Assembly: GCF_023555055.1 (NCBI RefSeq) | Contig: NZ_JAMJPL010000006.1 | Span: forward strand, 160,143-224,142 | Length of the DNA: 64,000 nucleotides | Source of the DNA: Marinobacter sp. ATCH36 | Lineage (GTDB): Bacteria; Pseudomonadota; Gammaproteobacteria; Pseudomonadales; Oleiphilaceae | Direction: 5' to 3' | In this document: in pieces, positions 46,736-56,719 of the stretch | Numbering within the stretch: position 1 is the stretch's first letter | How the letters are laid out: each line of letters begins with the position of its first letter | Notes under the pieces: model-generated | What the model was told of the DNA's origin: nothing | Seen by the model: only the letters and a program-made list of their open reading frames with translations | Databases searched by the model: none | Made by a program: the position numbers and the translations under genes

Positions 46736-46767
46736 AAAAAAGGTCGCCCTTCGAGGTGACCTTTTTT
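46736..46767. terminator. Bidirectional terminator between phasin-like and DUF4124 genes
   Basis: The stem GGTCGCC / GGTGACC (one G-T pair) with loop CTTCGA is flanked by an A tract on the left and six T on the right, serving both convergent genes. Confidence 0.88.
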
Positions 46768-46803
46768 GTGTTTGTGTTTGTGTTCCACTTGGCAGCCTGG
46801 CTG

Positions 46804-47451
46804 CTATTTCTCAGCCTCGTCTGGATCCAACGGTACCGTTCGTTCCTTGCCCGTTATTTCCTCAAGCCGTTCGATATCCTTTTCGAACTCTTCCCTCAAA
46901 GCCTTTATGTCGGCATTTTGCGAGTTGATTTCCCGTTCGATATCCCGAATCTGGGCTTCCAGTCGCCGAATCTTCTCAAGTGTTGACTCCGGAATGTCGC
47001 GGCCGGAGCGTTCAAGGTCTGCTGCCCGGCTCTGCTCGCTGTCCAACTGGCTGTCGATGACGGAAATGTTGCCCCGCTTGAGCTGGTTCAGTCCCTGAAG
47101 TTCGCGGATTTTTCTGTGCATTGCACGCACCGCTTCATCCGGGTGACTGAAACGTTCAAGAAGCTTTTTGTCCAGCCCCCGCTGTCGTGCCTCTTCGGCC
47201 TTGCGCTGTTCTTCAGCTTCTCTGGCGGCAATTTCCTCTTCCGTGGGCTCGGGGTCAATGGTTTCAATCACGCGACCGTTTTTACTGAGGATGTCGTAGC
47301 CCCGCCTGGAAGCCTCCCGGGGAATGGTGTTGCTGATAACAACCTGGCCGTTCTCATCCGTGTAACGGTACATCCTGGCTTCCGCAATTGTGGCAACCAT
47401 TAGTGTGGCCACAGCAGATACAGCGATTGAAAACCTGGTCAGACGGTTCAT
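46804..47451 (-). CDS. DUF4124 domain-containing protein
   Basis: 215 residues. Signal peptide (AVSAVATLMVATIAEA), then the DUF4124 motif MYRYTDENGQVVISNTIP, then a long coiled coil rich in Glu/Arg (EEIAAREAEEQRKAEEARQR and LEAQIRDIEREINSQNADI). Probably periplasmic. DUF4124 proteins are widespread in gammaproteobacteria with unknown role. It lies just downstream of pyrE on the same strand. Confidence 0.85.
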   Translation of the reverse strand: MNRLTRFSIAVSAVATLMVATIAEARMYRYTDENGQVVISNTIPREASRRGYDILSKNGRVIETIDPEPTEEEIAAREAEEQRKAEEARQRGLDKKLLERFSHPDEAVRAMHRKIRELQGLNQLKRGNISVIDSQLDSEQSRAADLERSGRDIPESTLEKIRRLEAQIRDIEREINSQNADIKALREEFEKDIERLEEITGKERTVPLDPDEAEK

Positions 47452-47533
47452 GATGAAGAACTGGCGCTCCGCTAAATACGAATTGTGTCAGCAGGAAGCA
47501 TAACAAAAGCTGGAAGATAAACCATGCTCGGTT

Positions 47534-48172
47534 TCAGACACCGTACTCGTCCCGGTATGCGGCGACTTTTTGAGCATGTTCGTCGAAACCGGGCCGGCTT
47601 TTCAGGTAATCAAGCACCTGGTCGAGTGTGATGATGCTGATAACCGGAATGCCGAATTCTTTTTTGACTTCCTGTATTGCCGAGAGTTTGCCCGCGCCGC
47701 GTTCCTGGCGATCAAGTGCAATCAAAACCCCGGCGGGCGTGGCACCTGCGGCGCGAATAATTTCGATGGACTCGCGAATGGCAGTGCCAGCGGTGATAAC
47801 ATCGTCAATAATCAGCACATTACCCTGCAGGGGCGTACCGACGATATTGCCACCTTCACCGTGGTCTTTCTTCTCTTTGCGATTGAAGGCAAAGGATTTG
47901 TTCTCGCCATTTGCGGCCAGGGCCATGGCAGTCACGGTCGCCAACGGTATGCCCTTATAGGCAGGCCCGAAAATAATGTCATAATCCAGCCCGCTGCGTT
48001 GAAGCGCGGCGGCATAAGCCTTGCTTAACTCAAGCAGATCTTCCCCGGTATTGAACAACCCTGCGTTGAAAAAGTAGGGGCTGGTGCGGCCGGATTTGAG
48101 CGTGAACTCGCCGAAGCGAAGAACATTACGGCGAATGGCAAATTCAATAAAATTTTGCTGATAGTCGTGCAT
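47534..48172 (-). CDS. pyrE: Orotate phosphoribosyltransferase
   Basis: 212 residues. PRPP-binding motif [16 protein letters not shown], the flexible catalytic loop [13 protein letters not shown] and the N-terminal [13 protein letters not shown] are intact. Converts orotate and PRPP to OMP in pyrimidine synthesis. Divergent from crc across 81 bases. Confidence 0.96.
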   Translation of the reverse strand: MHDYQQNFIEFAIRRNVLRFGEFTLKSGRTSPYFFNAGLFNTGEDLLELSKAYAAALQRSGLDYDIIFGPAYKGIPLATVTAMALAANGENKSFAFNRKEKKDHGEGGNIVGTPLQGNVLIIDDVITAGTAIRESIEIIRAAGATPAGVLIALDRQERGAGKLSAIQEVKKEFGIPVISIITLDQVLDYLKSRPGFDEHAQKVAAYRDEYGV

Positions 48173-48253
48173 GACAGGGCTTCTGGCGGGTGTGGATCTT
48201 TAATTAACGCGTAAAACCGGTATCATACACACAAACCGAATCAGGGAACACGT

Positions 48254-49060
48254 ATGCGGGTAGTAACAATCAGCGTCAACGGCCTCGCTCAGGCAGTTGA
48301 AAAAGGTTTCTTTGAATGGCTGGCCAGGCAAGATGCTGACGTGGTCTGCGTTCAGGACCACCGCATGCGGGCCTATGAGATCGAGGATTACAACCTGATC
48401 CCGGAGGGCTACGAAGGCTATTTCATTGATGGCGAACACAATGAGGACGGCGGCGTGGGTATCTATACCCGGCATTTCCCCAAAGCCATCATGTACGGTT
48501 TCGCCAATGAGCAGGCGGACCGCGAGGGCCGGTTTATCCAGGCAGACTTTGACAAGGTGTCCGTTGCCTGCGTTCTTTCACCCTGCGCTCTTGGCCGTGA
48601 AGAAGAACTTATTGGTGAAGACGACCTGACGGTTCTTGATCACAAGGACGACTTCATGGATGCCTTTGGCCTCCACATGCAGAAAACCCTGCGCAAACGC
48701 CGCCAGTTCATCTTCTGCGCCAACCTGCAGACAGCCCACCACGTAACCGATGCCAGCCCGCTCTATCACAAACTGGACTTCTCCGGTTTTCTGCCCCATG
48801 AAAGGGCATGGTTAGACCGCCTGTTTGATGAAATGGGGTGTGTTGATGCGTTTCGGGATATCAACAAGCAGAGTAACCAGTTTACCTGGTGGCCAGAGCA
48901 GGCCGAGGGCTCACGCAAGAATGCGGGTATTCGGGTCGACTACCAGTTACTGACACCGGGTATCCGCAAGACCATCCGCGATGGCTGGATCGATGACAGC
49001 ACCCGTTTTTCCGATCACGCGCCGGTGATTATGGATTACGATATCGAAATTGGTTTGTAA
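48254..49060 (+). CDS. crc: Catabolite repression control protein Crc (exonuclease III-like, degenerate active site)
   Basis: 268 residues with the ExoIII/EEP fold: VVTISVNGLAQAV at the start, GGVGIYTR in the middle, AGIRVDYQLLTPG and FSDHAPVIMDYD at the end. Catalytic residues are replaced: the metal-binding glutamate is Asp (VCVQDHR) and the GDxN motif is ANLQ (FCANLQTAH), so nuclease activity is unlikely. These changes and its place between pyrE and rph identify Crc, the Hfq partner that represses translation of catabolic mRNAs carrying AAnAAnAA motifs. It was identified as Crc, not xthA, by motif and synteny reasoning. Confidence 0.88.
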   Translation: MRVVTISVNGLAQAVEKGFFEWLARQDADVVCVQDHRMRAYEIEDYNLIPEGYEGYFIDGEHNEDGGVGIYTRHFPKAIMYGFANEQADREGRFIQADFDKVSVACVLSPCALGREEELIGEDDLTVLDHKDDFMDAFGLHMQKTLRKRRQFIFCANLQTAHHVTDASPLYHKLDFSGFLPHERAWLDRLFDEMGCVDAFRDINKQSNQFTWWPEQAEGSRKNAGIRVDYQLLTPGIRKTIRDGWIDDSTRFSDHAPVIMDYDIEIGL

Positions 49061-49068
49061 ATTATGGA

Positions 49069-49137
49069 GTTAGCGGTCTCGGGAAGATGGTCCGGGAAGG
49101 CCCATCTTCCCAAGCCCGCCCAGACCTTGAAGCTAAC
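49069..49137. repeat. Nested inverted repeat between crc and rph
   Basis: Three nested stems: GTTAGC / GCTAAC, GGTCT / AGACC, and a perfect 10-bp GGGAAGATGG / CCATCTTCCC around an 11-base loop. It sits between convergent genes and could end both transcripts despite lacking a T-run. Confidence 0.7.
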
Positions 49138-49142
49138 GGCTA

Positions 49143-49856
49143 CTAAGCTAAAGCCGCCTTCTGAGCCTCAAACAACTGCGAAATCCCCAGCTTGGCCAGC
49201 TTTAGCATACCGTCCAGTTCTTCCTGCTCAAACGGCGCGCCTTCGGCGGTTCCCTGAATCTCGATAAAGCCACCCTTGTCGGTCATGATCACATTCATGT
49301 CCGTTTCGGCTTCGGAGTCCTCCGGGTAATCCAGGTCCAGCACCGGCGTGCCCTTGTAAACACCGACAGAAAATGCAGCCACCATCTGTTTCAGCGGCGA
49401 TTCCTTCAGCCGGCCTTCTTTCACCAGATGATTCAGCGCATCAACCAATGCCACACAGCCACCGGTAATGGCCGCGGTGCGGGTGCCACCGTCCGCCTGG
49501 ATGACATCGCAGTCGATAGTGATCGAGTGCTCACCCAGTGCGCTCAGATCGACGGCGGCGCGCAGGGAGCGGCCAATCAGGCGCTGGATTTCCACGGTGC
49601 GGCCACCCTGTTTGCCCCGGGCGGCTTCACGGCCCATGCGACTGCCGGTGGAGCGTGGAAGCATGCCATATTCCGCAGTAATCCAGCCTTTGCCTTCGCC
49701 GCGCAGAAACGGTGGAACCTTGTTCTCAATAGAGGCGGTGCAGATCACCTTGGTGTCGCCAAACTCCACCAGCACGGAACCTTCGGCGTGGCGGGTATAG
49801 TGGCGTGTGATGCGAATATCTCGGGATTGTTCCGGCGTTCTTCCGCTCGGTCTCAT
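49143..49856 (-). CDS. rph: Ribonuclease PH
   Basis: 237 residues from the second ATG (49856), which has AGGA at a proper distance. Motifs: [55 protein letters not shown] and [19 protein letters not shown] phosphorolytic 3'-exonuclease trimming tRNA ends. Divergent from yicC, its usual neighbour. Confidence 0.96.
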   Translation of the reverse strand: MRPSGRTPEQSRDIRITRHYTRHAEGSVLVEFGDTKVICTASIENKVPPFLRGEGKGWITAEYGMLPRSTGSRMGREAARGKQGGRTVEIQRLIGRSLRAAVDLSALGEHSITIDCDVIQADGGTRTAAITGGCVALVDALNHLVKEGRLKESPLKQMVAAFSVGVYKGTPVLDLDYPEDSEAETDMNVIMTDKGGFIEIQGTAEGAPFEQEELDGMLKLAKLGISQLFEAQKAALA

Positions 49857-50020
49857 AGTCATTCCTGGTATCTGTAGTGAGTGTCCGGGACTTTAGCCCC
49901 GGTCGATTGCAATATCGAAAGATTGCGGAGTATAACACGCAGCCAGGGTCGTCTGTTCGATGTTCGGGCAGTCACCCTGCTAGACTGATAGCTCGGCTTC
50001 TTTCCAAACGTGGAGTCACC

Positions 50021-50887
50021 ATGATCAGAAGTATGACGGCCTTTGCCCGCCAGGATACCCAGGAAGATTGGGGAACGCTGACCTGTGAGATTCGTACGGT
50101 CAACCACCGTTATCTGGAACCGTCTTTTCGATTGCCAGAAGCACTCCGCGAACTGGAGAACAGCTTTCGCGAACAACTGCGTAAACAACTGCGGCGAGGT
50201 AAGGTGGATGTGGCCATGCGCCTGCAGACCACTGAAGCCACCGCTCAAGGGTTTGAGATCGACGAGGATGTGGCCCATGCCGTGAATGAGGCGGCTAATT
50301 ACATCAACAAGATGCTGGATAATCCGGCTCACATCAGTGCCCTGGACATTCTCAGGTGGCCGGGCGTGCTGGCCTCCGCCGAGCAGGATTACGGTCCGGC
50401 CCGCAAGGCGGCAGGGGAGCTTTTTGAGCGCACGGTGAGCGAGCTGGTGACGGTGAGGGAACGGGAAGGAGAACGCTTACGCCCACTTTTTGAAGACAGG
50501 CTGGCCACAATGGACAACCTTGTTTCTGAGGTGCGAGAGCTCATGCCCGAATTGATTCGCGCCCAGGAAGAGCACCTGAAAAGCCGCTTCGAGCAGGCAA
50601 AGGTCGAGATTGATCCGGACCGCATTGCCCAGGAAATGGTGATGCTGGCCCAGAAAAGTGACGTCGCCGAAGAGTTGGACCGTCTGGACGCCCATATCAC
50701 CGAAGTGTCAGAAACCCTCCAGGGTGATGACGCCATCGGGCGTCGGCTGGATTTCCTGATGCAGGAACTCAATCGCGAGGCCAACACCCTCAGCAGCAAA
50801 AGTATCGATGCCCGGGTGACCAGGGCTGCCGTTGATCTGAAGGTGCTCATCGAGCAGATGCGGGAGCAGGTGCAGAACATAGAGTAA
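50021..50887 (+). CDS. yicC: YicC family endoribonuclease
   Basis: 288 residues from ATG 50021 (MIRSMTAFARQDTQEDWG). The N-terminal YicC domain has EIRTVNHRYLEPSFRLPE. The C-terminal DUF1732 domain has SDVAEELDRLDAHITE and GRRLDFLMQELNREANTL with the terminal SKSIDARVTRAAVDLKVLIEQMREQVQN region. YicC-type proteins are manganese-dependent RNases affecting small-RNA stability. Next to gmk, as in many proteobacteria. Confidence 0.94.
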   Translation: MIRSMTAFARQDTQEDWGTLTCEIRTVNHRYLEPSFRLPEALRELENSFREQLRKQLRRGKVDVAMRLQTTEATAQGFEIDEDVAHAVNEAANYINKMLDNPAHISALDILRWPGVLASAEQDYGPARKAAGELFERTVSELVTVREREGERLRPLFEDRLATMDNLVSEVRELMPELIRAQEEHLKSRFEQAKVEIDPDRIAQEMVMLAQKSDVAEELDRLDAHITEVSETLQGDDAIGRRLDFLMQELNREANTLSSKSIDARVTRAAVDLKVLIEQMREQVQNIE

Positions 50888-50925
50888 CGTGAGTTGGGTG
50901 CAGGGGCTGCGCAAACGCCGTATAA

Positions 50926-51636
<711 letters not shown>

Positions 51637-51727
51637 TCCGGTGCTTTACCTGTATACAAATTGAACCAGTCAGACTAAACTACTCGGTCTGCTCAAATCA
51701 GTCATTTTTGCTATTGTCGGGGAAGTT

Positions 51728-51940
51728 ATGGCACGAGTTACCGTTGAAGATTGCCTTGAACACGTTGATAACCGGTTCCAACTGGTTATGCTGGCCACCA
51801 AGCGCGCCCGCCAGATCGCGACCAAGGGCTTTGAGCCTCTGGTTGCCGAAGAGAACGATAAGCCAACCGTTATTGCCCTGCGCGAAATCGCCGAAGGCAA
51901 GATCTCTCGTGATCTCCTCACCGAGGATGACGACGAGTAA
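51728..51940 (+). CDS. rpoZ: RNA polymerase omega subunit
   Basis: 70 residues. [20 protein letters not shown] and [12 protein letters not shown] are the conserved omega sequences. It helps assemble beta-prime and forms a ppGpp-binding site. Ends before a strong terminator separating it from spoT. Confidence 0.96.
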   Translation: MARVTVEDCLEHVDNRFQLVMLATKRARQIATKGFEPLVAEENDKPTVIALREIAEGKISRDLLTEDDDE

Positions 51941-52045
51941 GGTGCGAAACGGGAATATTTTCTGTTAACCCGTCGAAAGCATTGAAATCTGGTCTTTCGG
52001 TTTTATAGTGTATCTATAAGCATTACCGGAAGACCCTCGGAAGGA

Positions 52046-52072
52046 CCCGAATGCATGCATTCGGGTTTTTTT
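52046..52072 (+). terminator. Rho-independent terminator between rpoZ and spoT
   Basis: The 20-bp perfect palindrome CCCGAATGCATGCATTCGGG is followed by seven T. It lies 105 bases after rpoZ and 33 bases before the spoT start, so it can uncouple or attenuate spoT transcription. Confidence 0.9.
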
Positions 52073-52105
52073 ATCCCTGAAAATCAGTATCCCCACGGAG
52101 GCGCG

Positions 52106-54253
52106 GTGTCGGCAGAGGCAACGGTTGATGTGCTGGCCAGTGAGCTCAGCACCTATCTTGATACCAATCGCATCAATCAGGTGCGACGAGCCTACTATTA
52201 TGCCGAACAGGCCCATGAAGGGCAGATGCGCAAAAGTGGTGACCGTTACATTACCCATCCCCTGGCGGTTGCTCATATCCTCGCTGGCCTGAGGCTGGAC
52301 CACCAGAGCCTGATGGCGGCCATGCTCCATGATGTCATCGAAGACACCGGTATTCCCAAGGACGCGCTGGCGGAGCAGTTTGGTGAAGATGTGGCCGAAC
52401 TGGTGGACGGTGTCAGTAAACTGACCCAGATCGAATTCCGCTCACGGGCCGAAGCCCAGGCCGAGAACTTCCAGAAAATGACTCTGGCGATGGCGCGGGA
52501 TATCCGGGTGATACTGGTCAAGCTGGCGGACCGCCTGCACAACATGCGCACACTGGGCCCCATGCCCTACGAAAAACGTCAGCGCATTGCCAACGAAACC
52601 CTCGATATCTACGCACCCATTGCCAACCGCCTGGGCATGCACTCCATCTGTACCGAGCTGGAAGATCTGGGTTTTTCGTCGTTGTACCCGATGCGCTCGA
52701 AGTACATATCCAAGGCCGTGGCGAAACTGCGGGGAAGCCACCGGGAAATTATTGACGACATCCGGGGCAAGTTACAGGAGAAGCTGGAAGAGCGTAGCTT
52801 GCCGGGGCGGATTCTGGGCCGGGAAAAACACCTGAACAGCATCTACAACAAGATGAAGTTCAAGCAGAAATCCTTCCATGAAATAATGGATGTGTACGCC
52901 TTCCGAATCATTACCGACACCGAGGACGACTGCTACCGCATCCTTGGTGCCGTGCACAGCCTCTACAAGCCGCTGCCGGGCCGTTTCAAGGACTATATAG
53001 CCATGCCCAAGGCCAATGGCTACCAGTCTTTGCACACCACCCTCTTTGGTATGCACGTGAATATTGAAATCCAGATCCGCACCGAGGAGATGGAGCACAT
53101 TGCCAATAATGGTATTGCGGCCCACTGGATGTATAAAAACGAGTCTTCCAACGGGCTGAGTGTGAACCAGTCACGGGTAGACCGATGGGTTCAGGGCCTG
53201 ATGGAAATGCGGGAGCGTGCAGACGACTCACTGGAGTTCATTGAGCACGTGAAGGTGGATCTTTTCCCGGATGAGATCTATGTGTTCACACCCAAGGGCA
53301 AAATCATGGAGTTGCCCAGCGGGGCCACGCCGGTGGACTTCGCTTATGCCATTCATACCGACATTGGTAACGCCTGCGTAGCCTGCCGGATCAACCGCAA
53401 CCTTGGCTCTTTGAGCCAGCCACTGCAAAGCGGGCAGACCGTCGAGATCATTACGGCGCCGGGAGCGCGGCCCAATCCTGCCTGGCTCAGCTTTGTGGTC
53501 ACCGGTAAGGCCCGCAGCAGTATTCGCCATGTACTCAAAAACCAGAAGCGGGCGGAGTCTCTGGATCTGGGTAAAACCTTGCTCAAGAAGTCTCTCAAAG
53601 GCTTCGGAACCAGTCTGTCCAAGATCAGCGAACAGCAGATCCAGGCAGTGGTCAGCCACAACCAGGTAAACAGCTTCGAGGATCTGGTCAGCGACATCGG
53701 CCTGGGCAATCGTATGGCCTACCTGGTTGCGCGGCAACTGGTCAGTGGTAGCGCCGAAGGTGAAGCTCCGAATGACGCCTCATCGCCTGACATGGGCAAG
53801 GCTGACAACAGTCCTGTCACCATCCGCGGTACTGAAGGCCTGCTGGTTCGCTTTGCCAGTTGCTGCAAACCAATTCCCGGCGATCCGGTAGTGGGAATCA
53901 TGGATTCCGGAAACGGCATGGTCATCCATTCCGATACCTGCTCCCGTTTACCGGAGGATAATGAGGGCCGGGCGCGCCTTACCCATCTGAAGTGGGCGAA
54001 GGACATTGCCAACGAGTTTTCCGTTGAGCTTAGGGTAGAGCTGGAGCGCCAGCGCGGGGTCATCGCGGAGCTGGCCAACGCCGTAGCCATGGCGGACGGC
54101 AATATTGAGCGCATCAATGTGGAAGAGCAGAATGCCAGGCTGGGTATTGTCAGCCTGGTGGTGCACGTAAATGGACGCCGGCACCTTGCCAGGTTAATGC
54201 GGCGGATCAGGAATATTCGCGCTGTTACCCATATAAATCGGGTAAGGCACTGA
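52106..54253 (+). CDS. spoT: Bifunctional (p)ppGpp synthetase/hydrolase SpoT
   Basis: 715 residues from GTG 52106, which has GGAGG just upstream; an ATG at 52055 lies inside the terminator hairpin and is rejected. Domains: HD hydrolase (~1-190, MAAMLHDVIEDTGIP), synthetase (~230-350, RIITDTEDDCYRILG and MPKANGYQSLHTTLFG), TGS (~385-445, VFTPKGKIMELPSGATPVDF) and a C-terminal ACT domain. Hydrolase and synthetase motifs are intact. It sets the stringent-response alarmone level. Confidence 0.95.
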   Translation: MSAEATVDVLASELSTYLDTNRINQVRRAYYYAEQAHEGQMRKSGDRYITHPLAVAHILAGLRLDHQSLMAAMLHDVIEDTGIPKDALAEQFGEDVAELVDGVSKLTQIEFRSRAEAQAENFQKMTLAMARDIRVILVKLADRLHNMRTLGPMPYEKRQRIANETLDIYAPIANRLGMHSICTELEDLGFSSLYPMRSKYISKAVAKLRGSHREIIDDIRGKLQEKLEERSLPGRILGREKHLNSIYNKMKFKQKSFHEIMDVYAFRIITDTEDDCYRILGAVHSLYKPLPGRFKDYIAMPKANGYQSLHTTLFGMHVNIEIQIRTEEMEHIANNGIAAHWMYKNESSNGLSVNQSRVDRWVQGLMEMRERADDSLEFIEHVKVDLFPDEIYVFTPKGKIMELPSGATPVDFAYAIHTDIGNACVACRINRNLGSLSQPLQSGQTVEIITAPGARPNPAWLSFVVTGKARSSIRHVLKNQKRAESLDLGKTLLKKSLKGFGTSLSKISEQQIQAVVSHNQVNSFEDLVSDIGLGNRMAYLVARQLVSGSAEGEAPNDASSPDMGKADNSPVTIRGTEGLLVRFASCCKPIPGDPVVGIMDSGNGMVIHSDTCSRLPEDNEGRARLTHLKWAKDIANEFSVELRVELERQRGVIAELANAVAMADGNIERINVEEQNARLGIVSLVVHVNGRRHLARLMRRIRNIRAVTHINRVRH

Positions 54254-54357
54254 AGCAGCTGTCGGGTTAAAAGGCCCGGGGCGCGACTTTCAGCGTGTTG
54301 ACAGGCTGGTCGCCCAAGGGCGACGATTGGCGTTTTGCAATAGAGGGCCCCAAGCTC

Positions 54358-54744
54358 ATGACCAACAAATCCATAATCCAGACCGAAAATGCGCCCCAGG
54401 CCATCGGTACCTACTCCCAGGCTGTCAAAGCCGGTGATACGGTTTACATTTCCGGACAGATTCCGCTGGTGCCGGAGACCATGGAGGTAGTGGCGGGCGA
54501 CTTCGCCGCCAAGACCCGGCAGGTCTTCGAAAACCTGAAGGCCGTTTGCGAAGCCGCCGGCGGTGAGCTCAAGGACATCGTCAAGGTCAACATTTACATG
54601 ACGGACCTGAGCAACTTCGCCACGGTAAACGAGATCATGGCTACCTATTTCCAGGAGCCCTATCCGGCGCGTGCCGCTGTAGGCGTGGCGGCCCTGCCTA
54701 AGGGAGTTCCTGTGGAAATGGAAGCGGTGATGGTGCTGAGCTGA
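54358..54744 (+). CDS. ridA: RidA family enamine/imine deaminase
   Basis: 128 residues from ATG 54358 ([21 protein letters not shown]). [29 protein letters not shown] and the C-terminal [20 protein letters not shown] with the catalytic arginine are typical. It clears 2-aminoacrylate made by PLP enzymes. It follows spoT, the common position in gammaproteobacteria, and ends at a strong terminator. Confidence 0.95.
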   Translation: MTNKSIIQTENAPQAIGTYSQAVKAGDTVYISGQIPLVPETMEVVAGDFAAKTRQVFENLKAVCEAAGGELKDIVKVNIYMTDLSNFATVNEIMATYFQEPYPARAAVGVAALPKGVPVEMEAVMVLS

Positions 54745-54766
54745 TCTCAGTACCCGCGAATCGGTG

Positions 54767-54793
54767 AGGCGGCCTGCTGCAGGCCGCCTTTTT
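54767..54793 (+). terminator. Terminator after ridA
   Basis: The 10-bp stem AGGCGGCCTG / CAGGCCGCCT with a CTG loop runs into five T. It abuts the stop of the convergent epimerase-like gene. Confidence 0.9.
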
Positions 54794-55662
54794 CATTTCT
54801 GCCGGTCGATCAGTTCCCGGTAACCTGCCCGAAAATCCGGATAACGATAACGGAACCCGGATTCCAGCAATCGTTTGTTGCTGCAGCGTTTGCTCCCTGC
54901 GCGGCCACCCTTGCGGGCATCCGGCCCGGGAGCCGCACAGGGAATCTGCTCCCGCACCCAGGCTACGACTTCATCCAGCCTGACGGGTTCGCAGTCGCTG
55001 GCAAGGTAGCACTGATCCATGGGTTGTCCTTCCAGCGACCGGTTCACCAGGTGACAAACCGCTGCTACGGCGTCAGCTTCGTGAATCCGGTTGCTGAACG
55101 GGGCAGGGGATACAGGATCCATACGGCCGTTTATGACCGCTTCCAGAAATTGCTGGCGCGTAGGCCCGTAAATGCCGCTGAAACGTATAGTAGTGGCGGG
55201 ATTGCCACTGTCCAGAGCGGTGCGCTCGCCTTCGAGGACCATCTGGCCACTGAAGCGGGCAGGTTCGGTCGGGCTGGTTTCGTCAACCCAGGAGTCGTCA
55301 TTCTGGGAATACACACTGCTGCTGCTGATAAAAAACAGGCGATTCAATGATTGCGTGCCGAGGGCGGTCATCAGATTCTCAAGGCCGCGGACGTAGGCAT
55401 TACGATAGCCCTCTTCGTCGTAACTGGAGGGCGTCAGGCAATAGATCACGACATCAAGATTATCTGGTAGCACCGACTGAACCTGTGCCGGGTCCAGCAG
55501 GTCGCCACCCAGGGCATGAACCCCTTGCGGAATCCGGGCGGGATTGCGACGTAAACCGAATACCTCTGCCTGCCGGGACAGCGATTCTGCAACAGCGCCA
55601 CCGAGTTTGCCGCATCCGGCGACCAGTATGCGTGGTGTTTGCTTGTGTTCGGTGATTGCCAT
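54793..55662 (-). CDS. NAD(P)-dependent epimerase/dehydratase-like protein (YeeZ-like extended SDR)
   Basis: 289 residues from ATG 55662. An N-terminal Rossmann motif, ILVAGCGKLGGAVAESL, of the atypical GxGxxG type, a central FFISSSSVYSQNDDSWVDE, and IRFSGIYGPTRQQF place it among atypical extended SDRs related to YeeZ. The usual YxxxK lysine is not evident, so classical epimerase chemistry is doubtful. It is divergent from oxyR across 89 bases, so a peroxide-stress link is conceivable. Confidence 0.8.
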   Translation of the reverse strand: MAITEHKQTPRILVAGCGKLGGAVAESLSRQAEVFGLRRNPARIPQGVHALGGDLLDPAQVQSVLPDNLDVVIYCLTPSSYDEEGYRNAYVRGLENLMTALGTQSLNRLFFISSSSVYSQNDDSWVDETSPTEPARFSGQMVLEGERTALDSGNPATTIRFSGIYGPTRQQFLEAVINGRMDPVSPAPFSNRIHEADAVAAVCHLVNRSLEGQPMDQCYLASDCEPVRLDEVVAWVREQIPCAAPGPDARKGGRAGSKRCSNKRLLESGFRYRYPDFRAGYRELIDRQK

Positions 55663-55751
55663 AGGCAATATCAATCCTTATGCTTTGTCTAATAAATTAA
55701 CAGGGCGCTTCATGGCGCCATGAGCTGGATGACATCTGACCGGAGCCCACC

Positions 55752-56711
55752 ATGACTCTCACCGAGTTAAGATACGTTGTTACCCTCGCACGGGAAAGGC
55801 ATTTTGGCCGCGCCGCCGAGCGTTGTCACGTCAGCCAGCCTACCCTGAGTGTGGCGGTCAAGAAGCTGGAAGACGAACTGGGTATTCCCCTGTTTGAACG
55901 CAGCAAGAGCAGCATTCGTGTCACCGAAACCGGCAAGCGGATTATTGAGCAGTCGCAGCGGGTGCTGGACCAGGTGGGTGTTATCCGCGACATGGCGCAG
56001 GATGGCAAGAACCAGCTCAATGCACCGTTGAAAGTCGGGGCCATTTACACCATCGGGCCCTACCTGTTTCCGCATTTGTTGCCTGAACTGCGCCGTGCTG
56101 CACCGGACATGCCTCTTTACATTGAGGAAAACTACACGGCTACCCTACGCCAGAAACTGCGCCAGTCAGATCTGGATGCGATTATCATCGCCCTGCCTTT
56201 CGAGGAGCCGGAAGTGGTGACGCTTCCGCTCTACGACGAGCCCTTTGTGGTCCTTCTGCCCGGAGACCATCACCTGACCAAGCGGGAAAGCCTGACGGCC
56301 GAGGAACTGGCCCAGGAACAGTTGCTTCTGCTCGGTCCCGGCCACTGCTTCCGTGACCAGGTTTTGGAGTCTTGCCCGCCACTGGTGGATGCGGTTACCC
56401 GCAACCCCAACGCCAAGGCTCCGTCACTGGTTACCGAGGGCAGTTCCCTGGAAACCATTCGCCATATGGTGGCTTCTGGTCTGGGTATCACGGTACTGCC
56501 GCTTTCCGCTGCAACCGCCATGCAATACGACGAGAGTATTCTGGCGGTTCGGCCTTTTACGGCACCGGTACCCTTCCGAACGGTAGCGCTGGCCTGGCGG
56601 GTAACCTTTCCGCGTCCCAAGGCGATTGACGTGTTGTCGTTGGCAGCCAGCCAGTGCCGGGTCATCGAAAAAGCGAAGATTGAAACCCCGGCCGCTGCCG
56701 CAACCGCCTGA
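55752..56711 (+). CDS. oxyR: Hydrogen peroxide-sensing LysR-type regulator OxyR
   Basis: 319 residues. The N-terminal helix-turn-helix includes HFGRAAERCHVSQPTLSVAV. The redox pair falls at Cys199 and Cys208 by codon count (GHCFRDQVLESC), the same numbering as E. coli OxyR, so disulfide sensing should be conserved. Activates catalase and peroxidase genes. It is followed after eight bases by recG, the Pseudomonas oxyR-recG operon arrangement. Confidence 0.96.
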   Translation: MTLTELRYVVTLARERHFGRAAERCHVSQPTLSVAVKKLEDELGIPLFERSKSSIRVTETGKRIIEQSQRVLDQVGVIRDMAQDGKNQLNAPLKVGAIYTIGPYLFPHLLPELRRAAPDMPLYIEENYTATLRQKLRQSDLDAIIIALPFEEPEVVTLPLYDEPFVVLLPGDHHLTKRESLTAEELAQEQLLLLGPGHCFRDQVLESCPPLVDAVTRNPNAKAPSLVTEGSSLETIRHMVASGLGITVLPLSAATAMQYDESILAVRPFTAPVPFRTVALAWRVTFPRPKAIDVLSLAASQCRVIEKAKIETPAAAATA

Positions 56712-56719
56712 GCCAGGAT

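Noticed and set aside
48254..49060. Annotation as functional exonuclease III (xthA)
   Set aside because: Two of the key metal-binding and catalytic positions are substituted and the neighbourhood is that of crc.
52055..52105. N-terminal extension of SpoT from ATG 52055
   Set aside because: The ATG lies inside the rpoZ terminator hairpin, the encoded residues do not look like SpoT, and a GTG with GGAGG follows at 52106.
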